DNA of 64,000 nt from Nilaparvata lugens (GCF_014356525.2 NC_052518.1:8155978-8219977), one strand, 5' to 3'; shown: positions 33,395-45,471, counted from the first letter of the stretch. Translations and numbers: made by a program. Notes: generated from the sequence alone by a model not told the origin.

Positions 33395-35050
33395 GCGAAG
33401 AGGCACCCGGAAGGTGAACACTTTTTCACAAGCAGGAAAGCAGAATTAAGACGTCACGATAAGTATGACGTCATGGATACATATATCTATATCCATAGTT
33501 GCTTAGAATCGATAGTTTAGTCACATAATACTATGTATTTACAGAATAAATTCATTACTGAATGTACTCCGTGGTTTAGCAGCCTAGTTTGCAGAGCGAC
33601 TATTAAGAATTTCTGATACAGTATTCAAATAAAATCAAATCATTTATTTCGCCATTTAAAAAAACAATCACAAATAAAGAGCAAATCAAATATGATGAAC
33701 AATGATTTAAAGAAAATACAAGTGTTAACTTAAAAATAAGAAAATAATAATACAAATCATAAATATCTCTTTACGTATGTATATATAGTTTACGTGTTAT
33801 ATATGGCATTACCAGCAAAAGAATAAACTTTGCCCGCTGGTGACCGTTGCAAATCGAAAATATTATAATGATATTTAAATAGTAATATTTGAATATAATA
33901 GATTAAAATTAAAGAGCTTATAGAATCATGGTCATTCAAAGTAGCTTACTTTTTATAGTAAAGTCACTACCGTAGCGATCTTTTAGTCTTGTACAAGACT
34001 GAAAGATCATTAGAAAGAACAAGATTTGAAGCTTTAAATCTTTTTTCTTTTAAAGTAACTTACTAGTGTCTAGCGACCTTTTTGTCTTGTCAAATATTGT
34101 ATAAGATTTGAAGCTCTTTAATTTTTTGGGTGGAACATTTGAACATGTAAATACGCCTTACTGAACTCTTAGATAGTACCTAATGAATAAGTTATTTTTA
34201 TTCTCTTGTAATGTAATATTTATTCAATTGGGCTTCTTTAGTAGAGGGTGGTTCGGAATCAACCTAAACTTTTCATCACTCAATATCAGCCTTCGCATTA
34301 CCAAAGAACAAGCATAGGGCTTATGTGGGCATCACCAAGAGCAAAAAAAAGAAAAGATAAACTCAACTATAGATTCACTTTCTTATAAATATGGTATTAA
34401 CTATATGAGGTGAATTAACAGTTGAATTCTCTCATTGAATTCTTTAGTAGCTTAATAAAGGTACATTAACCAAACGTTTTCCAGTTCGCATTCTTATTTG
34501 AAAAAATATAAAAGTATGGATAAACGCTGTTTATTCTCTTGTTCTTGAAATAGAATTAAATGAATTTAAGGTGCGTTCACAAGAACTTGAGGTACGTTAA
34601 GAGAAGCCTATCTTAATAATTTAAGGTAATAAAATGATTGACAAGTACAGGTAAGCAAAATAAATACAACTGAATAGGGTTACAAACTTGCTTTTCTATT
34701 TTTGAAAATTTTCATGAAGTTTCTGTAGTCTGAATATTATCCGGTCATTAACATGAATGACAATTGGCAAAATTCTTACAAGTAAGAAAATTAAAGTGTT
34801 TTACCAGAGCATGATTCATAAATTTCAAGGCACTTTCAGCATCATAACATAAACATAACCAATTCTTTCAACATGCAACTGCCAATCAACAAAGATCAAA
34901 ATCAAAGTATCGTATCGTTGTCAAATCAACAAACTATTGTTTGTAAGCAACTTGGATATCGATATAAGTATTCATGACCTCATTTTATCATGACGTCGAG
35001 ACTCTGCTCTCCTCCTTGTGAAAAAGTGTTCACCCACCCGAAAGGTGGCG
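33395..35050. repeat. Pair of inverted arms about 1.45 kb apart
   Basis: Left arm 33395-33500 (GGTGAACACTTTTTCACAAG, then GACGTCA) and right arm 34955-35050 (CTTGTGAAAAAGTGTTCACC, with GACGTC further left) are inverted with perhaps 75% identity. They may be the ends of one element or two opposed copies of a repeat. Confidence 0.55.
33625..34345 (-). mobile_element. LINE 3' UTR-like fragment
   Basis: On the minus strand it ends AAATGATTTGATTTTATTTG, a LINE-like 3' terminus. Its upstream end (about 34240-34345) has GGTGATGCCCACATAAGC, also present at 61403 and 62874. No coding motif, so the assignment is tentative. Confidence 0.35.
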
Positions 35051-35559
35051 GCGCTCAGAAGAAAAATTCTTCGCCTATCTCACACTGGAGGCGCGCCGCG
35101 CAGCCTCAGAGGAAAAACTGGAGGCTTGTCTCCAGTGGCTCTGTGCTTAATAGTGTGCAAAATCATCTTTGTCTACAGCCGTACAGCCGAACGATATAAC
35201 CTTAGGTAGAATTAGGAACGTTATAATCCTAGGTAGAATCTGTGGAACAAATCGTAGCTGAAAGCTATACGAGTTCGGCAATTCTGTATGTTTCTCCGTG
35301 TTTCTAGTAAGTATAGTTCAAAATGAATAAGGAAGTCGAGAAGAAAGATGATGTTTTCTTCAAAACACTTCCAAAGGGGGGGGGACCCTTCGGTGTCAGC
35401 CACTCTGTTAAATTATTGCAGTGTTTTCGCTCACCGATCTCAGCCCATCTCACTCACACATCCTTTCAGTATAGCGCTATCTCACTTCTACTCTCAAAAA
35501 CCGTTCACTGGAGGGAGTGATGCTGACTGCAAAAGAAACAAAACTAACACACTACTTGT

Positions 35560-35745
35560 GAACGGGTCGATGTCAAACGAGACAAACGACATAAGAGTCC
35601 TGCGACAGTCGAGGACTCTTCAATTTTCGTACACCCCCGACAGTCGAGGCCTACGATCGTAGAGGACTGGAAAACAGTCCTCTACTGTCGCAGGCCTTGA
35701 ATGTCGTCGGTCTCGACTGTCGCGCCCCCCTTGTGAACACTCGGT
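35560..35745. repeat. Hairpin-rich GACAGTCGAGG repeat
   Basis: CGACAGTCGAGG occurs at about 35585 and 35638, and an inverted pair AGAGGACTG/CAGTCCTCT (about 35660-35684) makes a strong hairpin. The preceding 35051-35559 is GC-richer, with GGAGGCGCGCCGCGCAGCC, but I recognise no gene in its overlapping short frames. Confidence 0.5.
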
Positions 35746-35897
35746 AACAGATATGATTAGATTCACGCTGGACAGCAAACACCATCTAGCTAGCTGCATC
35801 ATTTTAACGCACCACTGTCCTACTAATAAACAATAGCTACGTTACATCTAAACTCTCAACTTCACAAGTAAATAACTTCAAACTAAAACCTCCACCA

Positions 35898-36280
35898 CTA
35901 TAGTGAGTTGCATGTATAATGACAGTGTTTGATTAGCAATGGTATTGCTATCCTTGTCTATCATTCAACAAAGCGGATAGCGCTATTTCTTTCTCGCTTT
36001 GCTCTGTTGCCAGATCTTCTTTTAACAATGTAGGATTCATGATTAATTAACAATATATTTCATCTTAATTATGTAAATCCATTATGAAATTATTGAAAAA
36101 TATAATTTCTTGCTTAATAAAATGTAATTGTTTATTTTAAACGAGAATGAACAGTTACAATATTACATCAATAACCCTGTATCAGATACCGTTATAGAAG
36201 ACATTGACAAGATATAGATGATCGGCAACATTGTTCTCCCATCTTTCTCCACTGGCATTATAACGTGGACCTCAGTATAG
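35898..36280. mobile_element. MITE family T, copy 1 (383 bp)
   Basis: Left end CTATAGTGAGTTGCATGTAT; right end ATTATAACGTGGACCTCAGT, followed by ATAG. The subterminal blocks CTATCCTTGTCTATCATTCA and GGCAACATTGTTCTCC are shared with the copies at 38.3, 48.0, 62.0 and 63.5 kb. A TA target suggests Tc1/mariner affinity. Confidence 0.75.
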
Positions 36281-37578
36281 ACAATAATAAGCTCATACTC
36301 TATTCAATCTATTTACTTATTGAATATCTGGTTCCTTTTCCAGGGAAAGTTAACAGTTCTAATTATTCTTCCAAATCCTTTGATTGGGAGTAATGATAGA
36401 ACATTTTTGAAAGCAGTATCGAATTCAGCGACTTGAAATACTTCCTATGATCAAGATGTCAGAGTGGTTTAGTTATTTCCAGATTTCAAATATGTGGTCC
36501 TCAAATGTCTAGAAAAGTTGACGGAAGCTTTTATGGTGTTAGTTTTTCACGGAAGCTTTCAAATCTGAATAATCAAGTGAAACAAGCATTCCCCATACAA
36601 GTATACTTATTTTCTATCCATAATAATGTTGATGATTGAAGAATATAAGATGATTCATCATTTACACTCGTGGCTTGTGTCCTATGTGTAACACACACAA
36701 TTATATCCTCCCTGATTACAATCATACTATCAACACCTCAGTATAAGACTAGGGATAACTCCATTATTACCATTTTGTATTGATCTACTGATATATTTTT
36801 ATTGAATTTAGTTATATTAATAGATATTTTGAAATAATGTCCCCCGGAAACCGGTTGATGTAGTATTTTGCTGCAAATTGATGTCAGCAATCACACATTC
36901 TAAAGAACTGTAATTTGAACTGATTTCACAAGCAAATATAAATCGTTCATGAATGTCGATATGTTGGTGAGTTTAAAATGAACGTTAACTAATTCAAATG
37001 AAGATTAAGAATGTTCCCGAAAGAAGTTTTTCAGATCAATTATTACTTTTGAAAAGCGATAGCATTATTGCCTTTATTCTAATTGTAATATAAATTTAAG
37101 AGTTTTTAATGGCAATTGGATGAATCATTACCCTACTAAAATTATTGCTTGAGTCAATGGGCTCTATGAACGTAAAATACATACAACTTTTCTAACAATT
37201 GTATGTTTGTTAATGAGTGCTAACGGTCATTGCCAAAAAGTGTGTTCCAAATTAAGTACGATAAGAAAGAGAAGTCTGAACTCCAGGAGAATGGAAACAG
37301 CAAAGAAAGAATTCCCATTCACTTTTCTATCCACGCGTCTGTTTATTTTACTCTCAAGCTTCTAGCCACTTGACCATTGATAATTTATTGATCTCTTAAT
37401 TCTTGACCATCCCAACAGTTCTTAGTAAAGAGTTCAATAACGTTTCTAGTATCTGGGAACATGGATGTAATCGGAAAGAAAATAAGACGAAGTCTCATTT
37501 AAATTTTCACTTTGAACCGATGCATCTATAGACTGTTTCCGTGTAGCATAAACATCCATTAAATTTCACCGCCCTAGA
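36281..37578. other. Intergenic, nothing recognised
   Basis: AT-rich; no gene, RNA or element termini seen. Confidence 0.5.
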
Positions 37579-37785
37579 ATGACGTTATGTAACGAAGTAA
37601 TGCCAGGAGAACTAATGAACGAGTTGGACTACATACAGTGCGATGACGTCATTCTACGCCAGTTGCATTTAATATATGTTCTTGCATCAGTGGTTGTTAT
37701 AATATGGATTGTGAAGCTTTTACAATTTTCTCGAAGGTTTTACACATGCTGTTCCAGAAGTGCATGTTCTCATCTAGACAATTAA
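37579..37785 (+). CDS. Small hypothetical single-pass membrane protein
   Basis: 68 codons with a convincing transmembrane segment LIYVLASVVVIIWIVKLL (about 31-48) after an acidic N-terminus and before a basic/Cys-rich C-terminus (RRFYTCCSRS). The start context TAGAATGA has a purine at -3. No family is recognised and no intron signals or polyadenylation signal were confirmed. It could be a real small ORF or chance. Confidence 0.3.
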   Translation: MTLCNEVMPGELMNELDYIQCDDVILRQLHLIYVLASVVVIIWIVKLLQFSRRFYTCCSRSACSHLDN

Positions 37786-38302
37786 CATACATACATCAAT
37801 TTCTAATGTATGGAAGAACGGAAGATTGAAATATGAGTAATATCAGTCTGTTAGTAGACAAATTTATCCTCACATTTTTAGTAAATTACTGCATTTCAGT
37901 ATTTTGGTAAGAAGTAGTGATTGAAATTTCATCATCTTCGCTAATACATGCGACAATAATAGAGTGTGATTTCAAAGGCGAACTTGATGTTACCAAGTAC
38001 TTTGTTGGAGTAATCAAAAGTCTTTGGAATGTAGAAATACAATTTAAGTTTCCTGTTATGAGTTATGTTCTCATATAACGACATCAGTAACGAGTTAACA
38101 TCTACGTTAATCCATGGAGTAAAGATACTGTTTAATACCTAGATTATTTGTCTCTGGTTAATTTCAAAATATACTCAATTATTTATCCAAGTATATTATT
38201 GTCAAGTTATATTCTTCCACTGGAAATTTTAGCTCACTCCAGCTTATATCAAGATTTTCCCTGAATAGAACAAGGCTTATTAGCCCTGAATTAGATCTTG
38301 GG

Positions 38303-38663
38303 TAAAGTCCACGTTATAATGGCAGATGGCAATATTTGTGTTGCTATCCTTGTATATCATTCAACAAAGCAGATAGTGCTATATTTTTCTAGCTTCGCAA
38401 CGTTGCCGGTTCGTTTTTAACAATGTAGAAATATAATCAATTAGCATAATATTTAATCTCAATTATGAAAATTTATTGTTGAATCAATTAAAAATATATT
38501 TTCTTGACGAATAAAATATAATTGATTTCAACCAGAATGAACAGTTAAAATTACATCAGATATACCAGTATCAGCTGTCCTCTATGGAAGGCAGTGCTAA
38601 GGCAGAGAATCGGCAACACTGTTCTCCTATCTTCCTTCACTGCAATTATAACGTGGACCTGTG
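38303..38663. mobile_element. MITE family T, copy 2
   Basis: AAGTCCACGTTATAATGGCA at the left and TTATAACGTGGACC at the right, with the same subterminal blocks as copy 1 (GCTATCCTTGTATATCATTC, GGCAACACTGTTCTCCTATC). The terminal TATAGTGAG is eroded. The stretch 38664-39352 shows nothing else. Confidence 0.75.
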
Positions 38664-39352
38664 AAGATCCATCCATAAGAATAATGAATCTACTTTTAAA
38701 AGACTGAAAAGGTCTATAAGTATTGTATGAACCAAGATGCATATTTTAAACATTTATTTCAATCAATTGTAAGATCATGTAAAATAAATCCGATAATTGT
38801 TTACAGTTTTATAATATCAGAAACAGGTTAATGAAGAATGATATCAAATCCAATGAAATCTACTATAGAATAATAAACATCAATAATAATGACAAGAACG
38901 TCTTCAGTATACTATCAATTTTTTCCTTTACTCTGTACTATTAAATATTGTTGTGATCTATGTATTTATTTGTGATGTTCGTGATCATCTCTCTGCCCTG
39001 ATGACAAATAAAGATTTTTATATCTATTGAAACTTAAGTAGTATAAACGTAACTTACGTGTTAGTAGTAGTTAGTAGTCTCTAGTTATAGTTATAGTCAT
39101 CGTTAGTAGAAGATAGATCAGTATTCTCTAAATAATACTAGTTTTAAATAATTATCGATTCCAAAGTTATTCATATTTTAATTTCAAATATCTCATCAAT
39201 CATATTTTATGTATTGTGTGAGTGATCTGGCAAATGATTATTTCTATTACAGTAATGACAATTATTTTTCGACCCATCATCATCTTGAATTATGAATATG
39301 AATTACAGGTCTACTTCTTTGGAATAATTGGGTGATCAAATGCACACTTACA

Positions 39353-39908
39353 GCTTTCTCAAAAAGGAGTGAGAATTATTAATTTCTATGAGAAAAAAAA
39401 TTAATATAACCCAAGTCACCAAGATAGTTGCAGCGATTCCATCCAGGAAAAAGTTGCGCATTCCTCGGTTGTCATCATCGATAGGAACGATTGAGGATGA
39501 GGCGACAAATTCTTGATGAAGGAGAGGTTCATTATCACCTTGAGATCCTTCGTTGTTGGGGTCATCATCGTCTCCTCCAATTGGAGCGTCCAGTAGGATT
39601 TCCGTGTATTCATCTAAGCCTGCTGATCTATCAAAAGTGGTCTGATCATCGTGAACGGGTATCCCATCCTTGGCGATGCCATCTGAGGAAACATACGTCT
39701 CACCAGACAGCAGTTTGATTGGCATTGGAGAGGAATCCTCGGTATTTTCCAACATTTTCTTCTTATTGATCGACGAGAACCGGTTTCGTACACTCCTACC
39801 CTCGTGAATTTCTTCAACTGTAACTGCTGGAAATCCTGAAGGAGTGGGATGAGAAGGTTCATCTTTACTGCCTAACTGAGCTTCAATGTCATCTCCGGCC
39901 ACAAACAT
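39353..39908 (-). CDS. Acidic single-pass membrane protein, host gene, 3' exon end open
   Basis: The ATG at 39908 (context AGACGATGT) is the first in frame and opens about 186 codons. The protein is acidic and polar (DAPIGGDDDDPNNEGSQGD), then near its end has one membrane segment, ATILVTWVILIFFLIEI, with a short NNSHSFLRK tail, so it could be tail-anchored or type II. The TAA stop at 39350 lies inside AAAGCTGTAAGTGTG, a strong splice donor. The coding exon may therefore end at 39353 and continue in an unseen exon. Upstream are a repeat-bearing leader and a TATA/Inr promoter. No family is recognised. Confidence 0.55.
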
Positions 39909-39941
39909 CGTCTTCAAAGATAAAAAGCAGAGTCTACGATA

Positions 39942-40291
39942 AGAAATCAAAGTCTACGAAAAAAGCAAAATCTACGTAAAAAACAGAGTTCAAAAAAGCA
40001 AAGTCTACGTTAAAAACTGAGTTCTGAGTATCCTAAAAAAAGTAGAGGTATTAACCAAATTTACGTTGAAATCGAGTTCTAGATATCCGAAAAGAGTAGA
40101 GATAGTTCCTTGTTCGTTAGAAATCAAAGTCTACGATAAAAGCAAAATCTACGTTAAAAACAGAGTTCTAAAAAGCAAAGTCTACGTTGAAAACTGAGTT
40201 CTGAGTATCCTAAAAAAGTAGAGGTATCAAATTTACGTTGAAATCGAGTTCTAGATATCCGAAAAGAGTAGAGATAGTTCCTTGTTCGTTG
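39942..40291 (-). repeat. Two 177-bp tandem copies in the 5' leader of the acidic membrane protein
   Basis: AGAAATCAAAGTCTACGATA begins at 39942 (variant) and 40119. Each unit has internal sub-repeats of CTACGTTGAAAACTGAGTTC type. If the promoter call is right, both copies are transcribed as 5' UTR. Confidence 0.85.
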
Positions 40292-40403
40292 GAGTATAGT
40301 TTATCCAAATGTTGGTTCACTCACTTGAAAATTCACATTTGGAACACTTCACTATTTAAAGCTGGCTCACTTGCTACAAGCACTAGCAATCACAGACTAG
40401 CAC

Positions 40404-40435
40404 TGCACTGTCTTCTAAAACTTCCAAGTTTTATC
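40404..40435 (-). promoter_or_regulatory. Candidate TATA/initiator promoter
   Basis: On the minus strand, GATAAAAC (40435-40428) lies 31 nt before the A of an arthropod-like initiator GCAGTG (A at 40404). A second CAGT has its A at 40409. The spacing fits arthropod core promoters and would give a leader of about 500 nt to the ATG at 39908. Confidence 0.45.
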
Positions 40436-40871
40436 GACTATACCACTTCCAAATGTCATTCGATTGATTAGTCATTCATTGGAGGGGCTTATAAATGACG
40501 ATGTTTTTCTTTGACGGTATCATTACGGTCTTCTAGATAAACTAACATTTTTTACGTAAACATTGGGTTTTACATTCTATTCATTTTATACTGTAAACAT
40601 TGGTTGAGTGGGAAGGTGACGACTATGATGATGTTTATGATGATTTTAGTGATAGTTATGTTGGTTGATGTTCATCATGATTTGAGGAAGAATTGAATTG
40701 ATGAGGAATGCTGGAAGTTCAAAGTGTTTACTCACTATATAAGATCGTAAAGTTTGTCGTATCATTAGTATATCTTCAATATCACATAGCATAGAAAATT
40801 TCAACTTTTGTTAGTTTGTTGCCCAAAAGAGTTTTGATATTCAAAAGTCGATAACATGTTGTTTATATTGG

Positions 40872-40971
40872 NNNNNNNNNNNNNNNNNNNNNNNNNNNNN
40901 NNNNNNNNNNNNNNNNNNNNNNNNNNNNNNNNNNNNNNNNNNNNNNNNNNNNNNNNNNNNNNNNNNNNNNN
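40872..40971. other. Assembly gap, 100 N
   Basis: Exactly 100 N, the conventional size for a gap of unknown length. Upstream exons of the plus-strand gene at 41987 could be lost here. The flanks 40436-40871 and 40972-41439 show nothing recognisable. Confidence 0.99.
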
Positions 40972-41439
40972 CAATAAATACAATTCACATAGATTTTAAT
41001 CCCTCCAGCTTTTAGCTATTTAAGGGACAATAACTATCTATCATATTATTTTTATCATTTATTTGAGATATTATAATGGAAAGAATGTTGAGAAAATGGA
41101 AAGAAAATATCTGTTATGAGTTTAGGGAGATTACATCTGATTAAATATACCTTTTAGAGAAAACCGTCATATGAGAAGAATCATGAGGAAGGTTTCCAAA
41201 TATTTGTGTTTAGTAAACAGTGAAATATCTTGAGAGGTTATTAAAATACAAGCGATGTTAAAAAACCCTTAAATTTTTGGCGGCTATCTTGCTTCAGAGG
41301 TGTTTGCCTGTGATATCAACTGATCATAATTTCGTTTTTCATCACTCTAGTCTTTAGGAAGAGAGATCCACGGCTGTTACCCGAAAATGACCACAGAAGT
41401 ACATTTGCGCCCAGTCTATGTAATTTATCTTTATTGACA

Positions 41440-41700
41440 AAGCGAAGTGAGGTCTAAGATTCAAGTCGACGGTTTGGCATTTCTCTTAATGTTTAAATGT
41501 TCAAATGTTTATATGTTTATATGTTTATATGTTTATATGTTGCGCATTTACGGCGAAACGCGGTAATAGATTTTCATGAAATTTGACAGGTATGTTCCTT
41601 TTTTAATTCCGCGTCGACGTATATACAAGGTTTTTGGAAATTTTGCATTTCAAGGATAATATAAAAGGAAAAAGGAGCCTCCTTCATACGCCAATATTAA
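41440..41700 (+). repeat. Dispersed repeat with (ATGTTTAT)n
   Basis: AAGCGAAGTGAGGTCTAAGA, then an 8-bp microsatellite ATGTTTAT (about 41493-41541), then GCGCATTTACGGCGAAACGC and CGTCGACGTATATACAAGG. From memory this resembles a common hemipteran interspersed repeat; it was not verified. Confidence 0.5.
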
Positions 41701-41986
41701 AGTAAAAATCAGACTATAGAATTATTCATCATAAATCAGCTGACAAGTGATTACACAGATGTGTGGAGAATCCAGTCTATTGCTGTATTCCCATAAGGTC
41801 TATAGTTTCAATCAGGTACTTGTGGATAAGAATACTGCGTGAGGTCAACTGTTCATAAAACTACTAGTTTATTATTTTGTTGTAACTGAAGTACTTTGTA
41901 CAAACTTGTAATTTCATATGGAAAAAAATTGGAATCTTTTTATCATAACATTTTTCTCGCAAAATGGACTCATTTGTGTTCCACAG

Positions 41987-42458
41987 GTGCCACAGGGTAT
42001 GGCTCAAGAACCACAGGCGCTTCAGGTCGTCCCAGCGCCTGATGTCGTCCCAGTGCCTGAGGTCGTCCCAGTGCCTGAGGAAATCCTAGTGCCTGAGTTC
42101 TTCCTAGTGCCTGATGTCGTCCCAGTGCCTGAGGTCGTCCCAGAACCTGAGGTCGTCCCAGAGCCTGAGGTCTTCCCAGAGCCTGAGGTCGTCCCAGAGC
42201 CTGAGGTCGTCCTAGAGCCTGAGGTCATCCTAGTGCCTGGGGTGTTCCCAGTGCCACAGGCCATCCCACCGCCTCCTCCGTTAGTGCGCCCGTGGCTAGA
42301 GCTGGCGCGCATGCCCCGTCCTACCTACCGTCGTCATAACTATGTAATGAGGGAACAAGAAAATGCGCCGTCCATTGATTTGCTGACGCGCATGTTAACA
42401 GATATCGTTACAATGATGGGAGCAGGAGAAACAGTTATGGATACTATGGATCGAATAA
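41987..42458 (+). CDS. Host gene exon with proline-rich hexapeptide repeats
   Basis: The exon is bounded by TGTGTTCCACAG before 41987 (phase 0) and GTAAGT after 42458 (phase 1). It encodes VPQGMAQEPQALQ, then about a dozen Pro/Val/Glu hexapeptides (VVPVPE, VVPEPE, VFPEPE), then PPPPPLVRPW, a basic RPTYRRHNYV and SIDLLTRMLTDIVTMMGAG. The reading frame joins exactly to the exons at 42987, 43983 and 45810. The open frame reaches back to 41918 but the upstream part is intron-like, and earlier exons were not found. No enzyme domain is seen; an unstructured regulatory protein is a guess. Confidence 0.65.
42025..42262 (+). repeat. Coding minisatellite, 18-bp unit
   Basis: Tandem GTCGTCCCAGTGCCTGAG and variants (GAGCCT, TTCCTAGTG), about 13 units, each coding six residues in frame. 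Substitutions are biased to the fourth residue (Val or Glu). Confidence 0.9.
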
Positions 42459-42986
42459 GTAAGTAGCTCTTCGCCAATCCTATATGCTATATTATTGTAT
42501 TAATGCTATTGTATTTGTATATTTGAATTAGCTTAAAAATTGAGCAACAGAATAAATATTATGGCTATGAATAAAACCCATATATTATGGGTAAGAATAA
42601 ATATTATGAAGCCCTCTAATTGGCTATTAACTGTTGACTAATGACGATTGAGTTCTGTCATTGGCCGAGACTAGACATGCCCATGTATTCCCATACATGG
42701 GATACATACATGTATTCCATGTATATGGTAATGAAAACAACTACGAATTAAGTGAAACTTAGTTACCACCAAAACCAAATGAATAATATGAGAAAGTATT
42801 CATAAATATGTCTTATGGATAGGCAGTGGCAGAAACAAATAAAAAGGAATTAGTTTATACATGCATTTTCAAGTTTCCAAACTTGATATTCATAGTACTC
42901 GAGGGATAATTATTGGAAGAAATTATTTTCCTATGATTACCGATACAGCGAACGGCTAGTGAATAATTCTAAGTAAAATTTTTCAG

Positions 42987-43159
42987 AAGTATTGCAATCA
43001 TTCGATCAGGCCTCTGCCAACCCCGCAGATTCCCAGGTTGATTATCGAGATATACATGAGAATGGAAGTCCCACTGAGTGTTTTTGGGCAGCCATTCGCG
43101 CGATCCCTCTAGATGCCAGCCGACTGGGCTCTAAGACAATAGGGTATCTCATGGACTTG
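42987..43159 (+). CDS. Host gene exon 2 of the visible set
   Basis: Acceptor AAATTTTTCAG ends at 42986 and donor GTAAGT starts at 43160. Entered in phase 1, it reads VLQSFDQASANPADSQVDYR, then TECFWAAIRAIPLDASRLGS and TIGYLMDL, leaving in phase 0. The FWAAIR...L pattern faintly resembles a BESS-type protein interaction motif, but this is weak. Confidence 0.65.
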
Positions 43160-43982
43160 GTAAGTATTTGCTAAACATTCTACGTGGAATTTTGGTTTGG
43201 GAATAAGGTATAATTTCCAAAAAAATAGAAGTGGTCCTCTAAAAAGAATGATCATCCTTGTTTTCCTTACAAGGACCACTGAATGTAGGAAGAATAAAAC
43301 TAGAAATTTAGCTTTTATTGTAAAATTGTTTTAAATGATAGACAGACTGTTGTTTCTAGAAAGGAAACATCTAATGGATTCTATGTAGATTAAATCACTG
43401 AAGCTGCAAATACGTGATCATTGCAGATAGATTGATTTTTATAATTTGCAGTGGTAGGTCTTGACAAAATGCATATTCAAATAATAAGATAAAATATTCA
43501 CAATATCATAGAATAAGCAATCTTTATCAATGTACAGATTAACATTGAGTTCCTGTAATGTGGGTGTTACATTTAGTCAACATGTTTTGTATTGTTCTAT
43601 GCGTAGAATACGCATGTATTGCGTATTCTTGTTTTATGCGTATTTTGTTTGATTTTGGTTTGAAGACAATGCGAATCCAAGCAAATGATATTCGAGTCTG
43701 ATATTCCGAGCAGATGATTAGTATGATTACAGAATGTTTTTATAAAATCGACTACTAGGAGTTCGTTTATTGACAGTGCAGTACGATTCAATGCTGTGGA
43801 TAGCATTGCAACAAATGTTGATGCGTAACAAATTAGAGGTTTCGTAACAAACTACAAGGGTTTCGTAAAACAAGTATATCTCGTCTCCAAATCAAGATAT
43901 TGAGCTGGATTTAATTTCATCCTTTTTAGAATGGATAGATCTACACTTGATGACACAATTAACTGAAATTTTATGTCCACAG

Positions 43983-44022
43983 ATATTGTACCCTGAACAA
44001 ATGGAGATTTTTAAAATGATAG
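43983..44022 (+). CDS. Host gene exon 3, 40 nt
   Basis: A micro-exon between TTATGTCCACAG and GTGAGT. In phase 0 it reads ILYPEQMEIFKMI and leaves in phase 1, as the next exon requires. It is supported mainly by frame continuity on both sides and good splice sites. Confidence 0.55.
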
Positions 44023-44319
44023 GTGAGTTGAATTAGATTTCTCTATTCATCTTCTGTTGATTTTTTCATCAATCAACAATTTCATTCAATTCAACACAAT
44101 AAAATTAATCAAAATACAAAAGGTCACAATCAAAAATAAATTTGTAATAGAATACAAAAACACGGTGGGGTGTGCTGAAAAGAAAGAAAGGAGGAAAAAT
44201 ACCCAGCCAACTATGTTTTCCTATATAATAGGCAGGTAGAGGGTTGACAGAAGAACTAATATTTCAGTAATATAGAATATGATCTAATAAAGTCATTCAA
44301 AGACGGATTGAAGAGATCG

Positions 44320-45102
44320 ATATCACGAGATACTGTGTTGGATAAGTGTCATGGATCGACTGATGGGTGAGTTATAATCTTGCAACGTTCGAGATCTTGA
44401 TATAAAAAACGAAAAATACCTCCCACGAGAAACAGTCGGCACATAGAGCACATAGAAGCCCAATCTTTCCAGGTGAAAAGGATGCTGTGTAAGACCATTA
44501 GCTACTTTATATAAATGTAAGATGGCTTGGATGGACTTTGATGTTGGAATTTTGAACATAATTATGAGCTGTGAAGTGGGGTATGCAAAATAAGGATAGT
44601 GGCCAAACTTTTCAAAATACAGGTAGCGGAGGAATTTATTTTGAACTTTTTCAATAGAATCAGAATATTCAGCATGATAAGGATCCCAAATAATTGAGGC
44701 ATACTCCAATCTACTTCTTACTAACGACTGTTACAGATATTTATGATGTTATCTAAATTACTGAAATGTTTGCAAATTCTAATATCAAAGCCCAACAGTC
44801 GATTAGAAACATTTAAAATGTGTTCAATATGAGAGATGAATCTGAAATCGCTTTTAAAATAGACTCCTAAATTCTTACACGATATTTTGATTGGAAGAGC
44901 AAAACCGTTCAGCATGTAAGAGAAATTGAAAGGAAGATTTTGTCTTGAAAATGTCATTATGTGTGATTTATCAACATTAATTTTTGAACCATTCACAGAG
45001 ATCCATGTGGCAATCTCATTAATATCCTCTTGTAATGAATCAAAATAATCTACAGCGGTAATAGTTTTATATATCTCAACATCATCGGAGAATAAAATAT
45101 AT
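44320..45102 (-). mobile_element. LINE fragment inside the last host intron
   Basis: On the minus strand it holds RT from motif C (ILFSDDVEIY, with Ser in place of the usual Ala) through KINVDKSHIMTFSR, NLGVYFKSDF, MEYASIIWDPYHAEYSDSIE and a short C-terminus with PISRSMTLIQHSIS. A frame change lies near 44715. It is 5'-truncated at about 45102, next to a MITE. Jockey superclade likely; antisense to the host gene. Confidence 0.8.
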
Positions 45103-45105
45103 TTA

Positions 45106-45471
45106 GGGCCGGTTTCCGAGCTCGGGATTTAGCCAAGTTCTAGACTTTAAACAGCATGAGTCAGAAAATTGGCTTTCCGAAAAGGGGCGTAGTCGTAGTC
45201 AAAGTCATGTTTAAATTAAATTTCGAAAAACGAGAAAATTGAACAAAATGGAATCAAGAGAAAATAGTGTAGAGTTTCAGCTATTTTGAATTATTTTGGA
45301 ATGTTTCATCTCGTCAAGGGAAAACTATTCCAATTATAGAAATGAGAAAATAAAGATTTATTTTGCTCAACTATTTACTGCGACTACACCCCGTTTTGGA
45401 AAGCCAATTTTTTGACTCCAGCTAGAACTAAGTCTAGAACTTACCTGAATCCCGAGCTTGGAAACCGACCC
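45106..45471. mobile_element. Harbinger-like MITE H, copy 1 (366 bp)
   Basis: Long imperfect TIRs: GGGCCGGTTTCCGAGCTCGG at the left, and the complement of the right end GGGTCGGTTTCCAAGCTCGG. Flanked by TTA at 45103-45105 and 45472-45474. Two related copies occur at 61544 and 63014. TTA duplication plus GGG ends fit PIF/Harbinger. Confidence 0.85.

Noticed and set aside
34990..35662. Cluster of short overlapping plus-strand frames as a gene
   Set aside because: Several frames overlap with no consistent codon signal, motifs or splice sites; the segment is inverted-repeat and hairpin DNA.
42022..42312. Minus-strand frame rich in Thr/Ser/Gly
   Set aside because: Antisense shadow of the coding minisatellite. 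The plus strand has correct splice phases; the minus strand does not.
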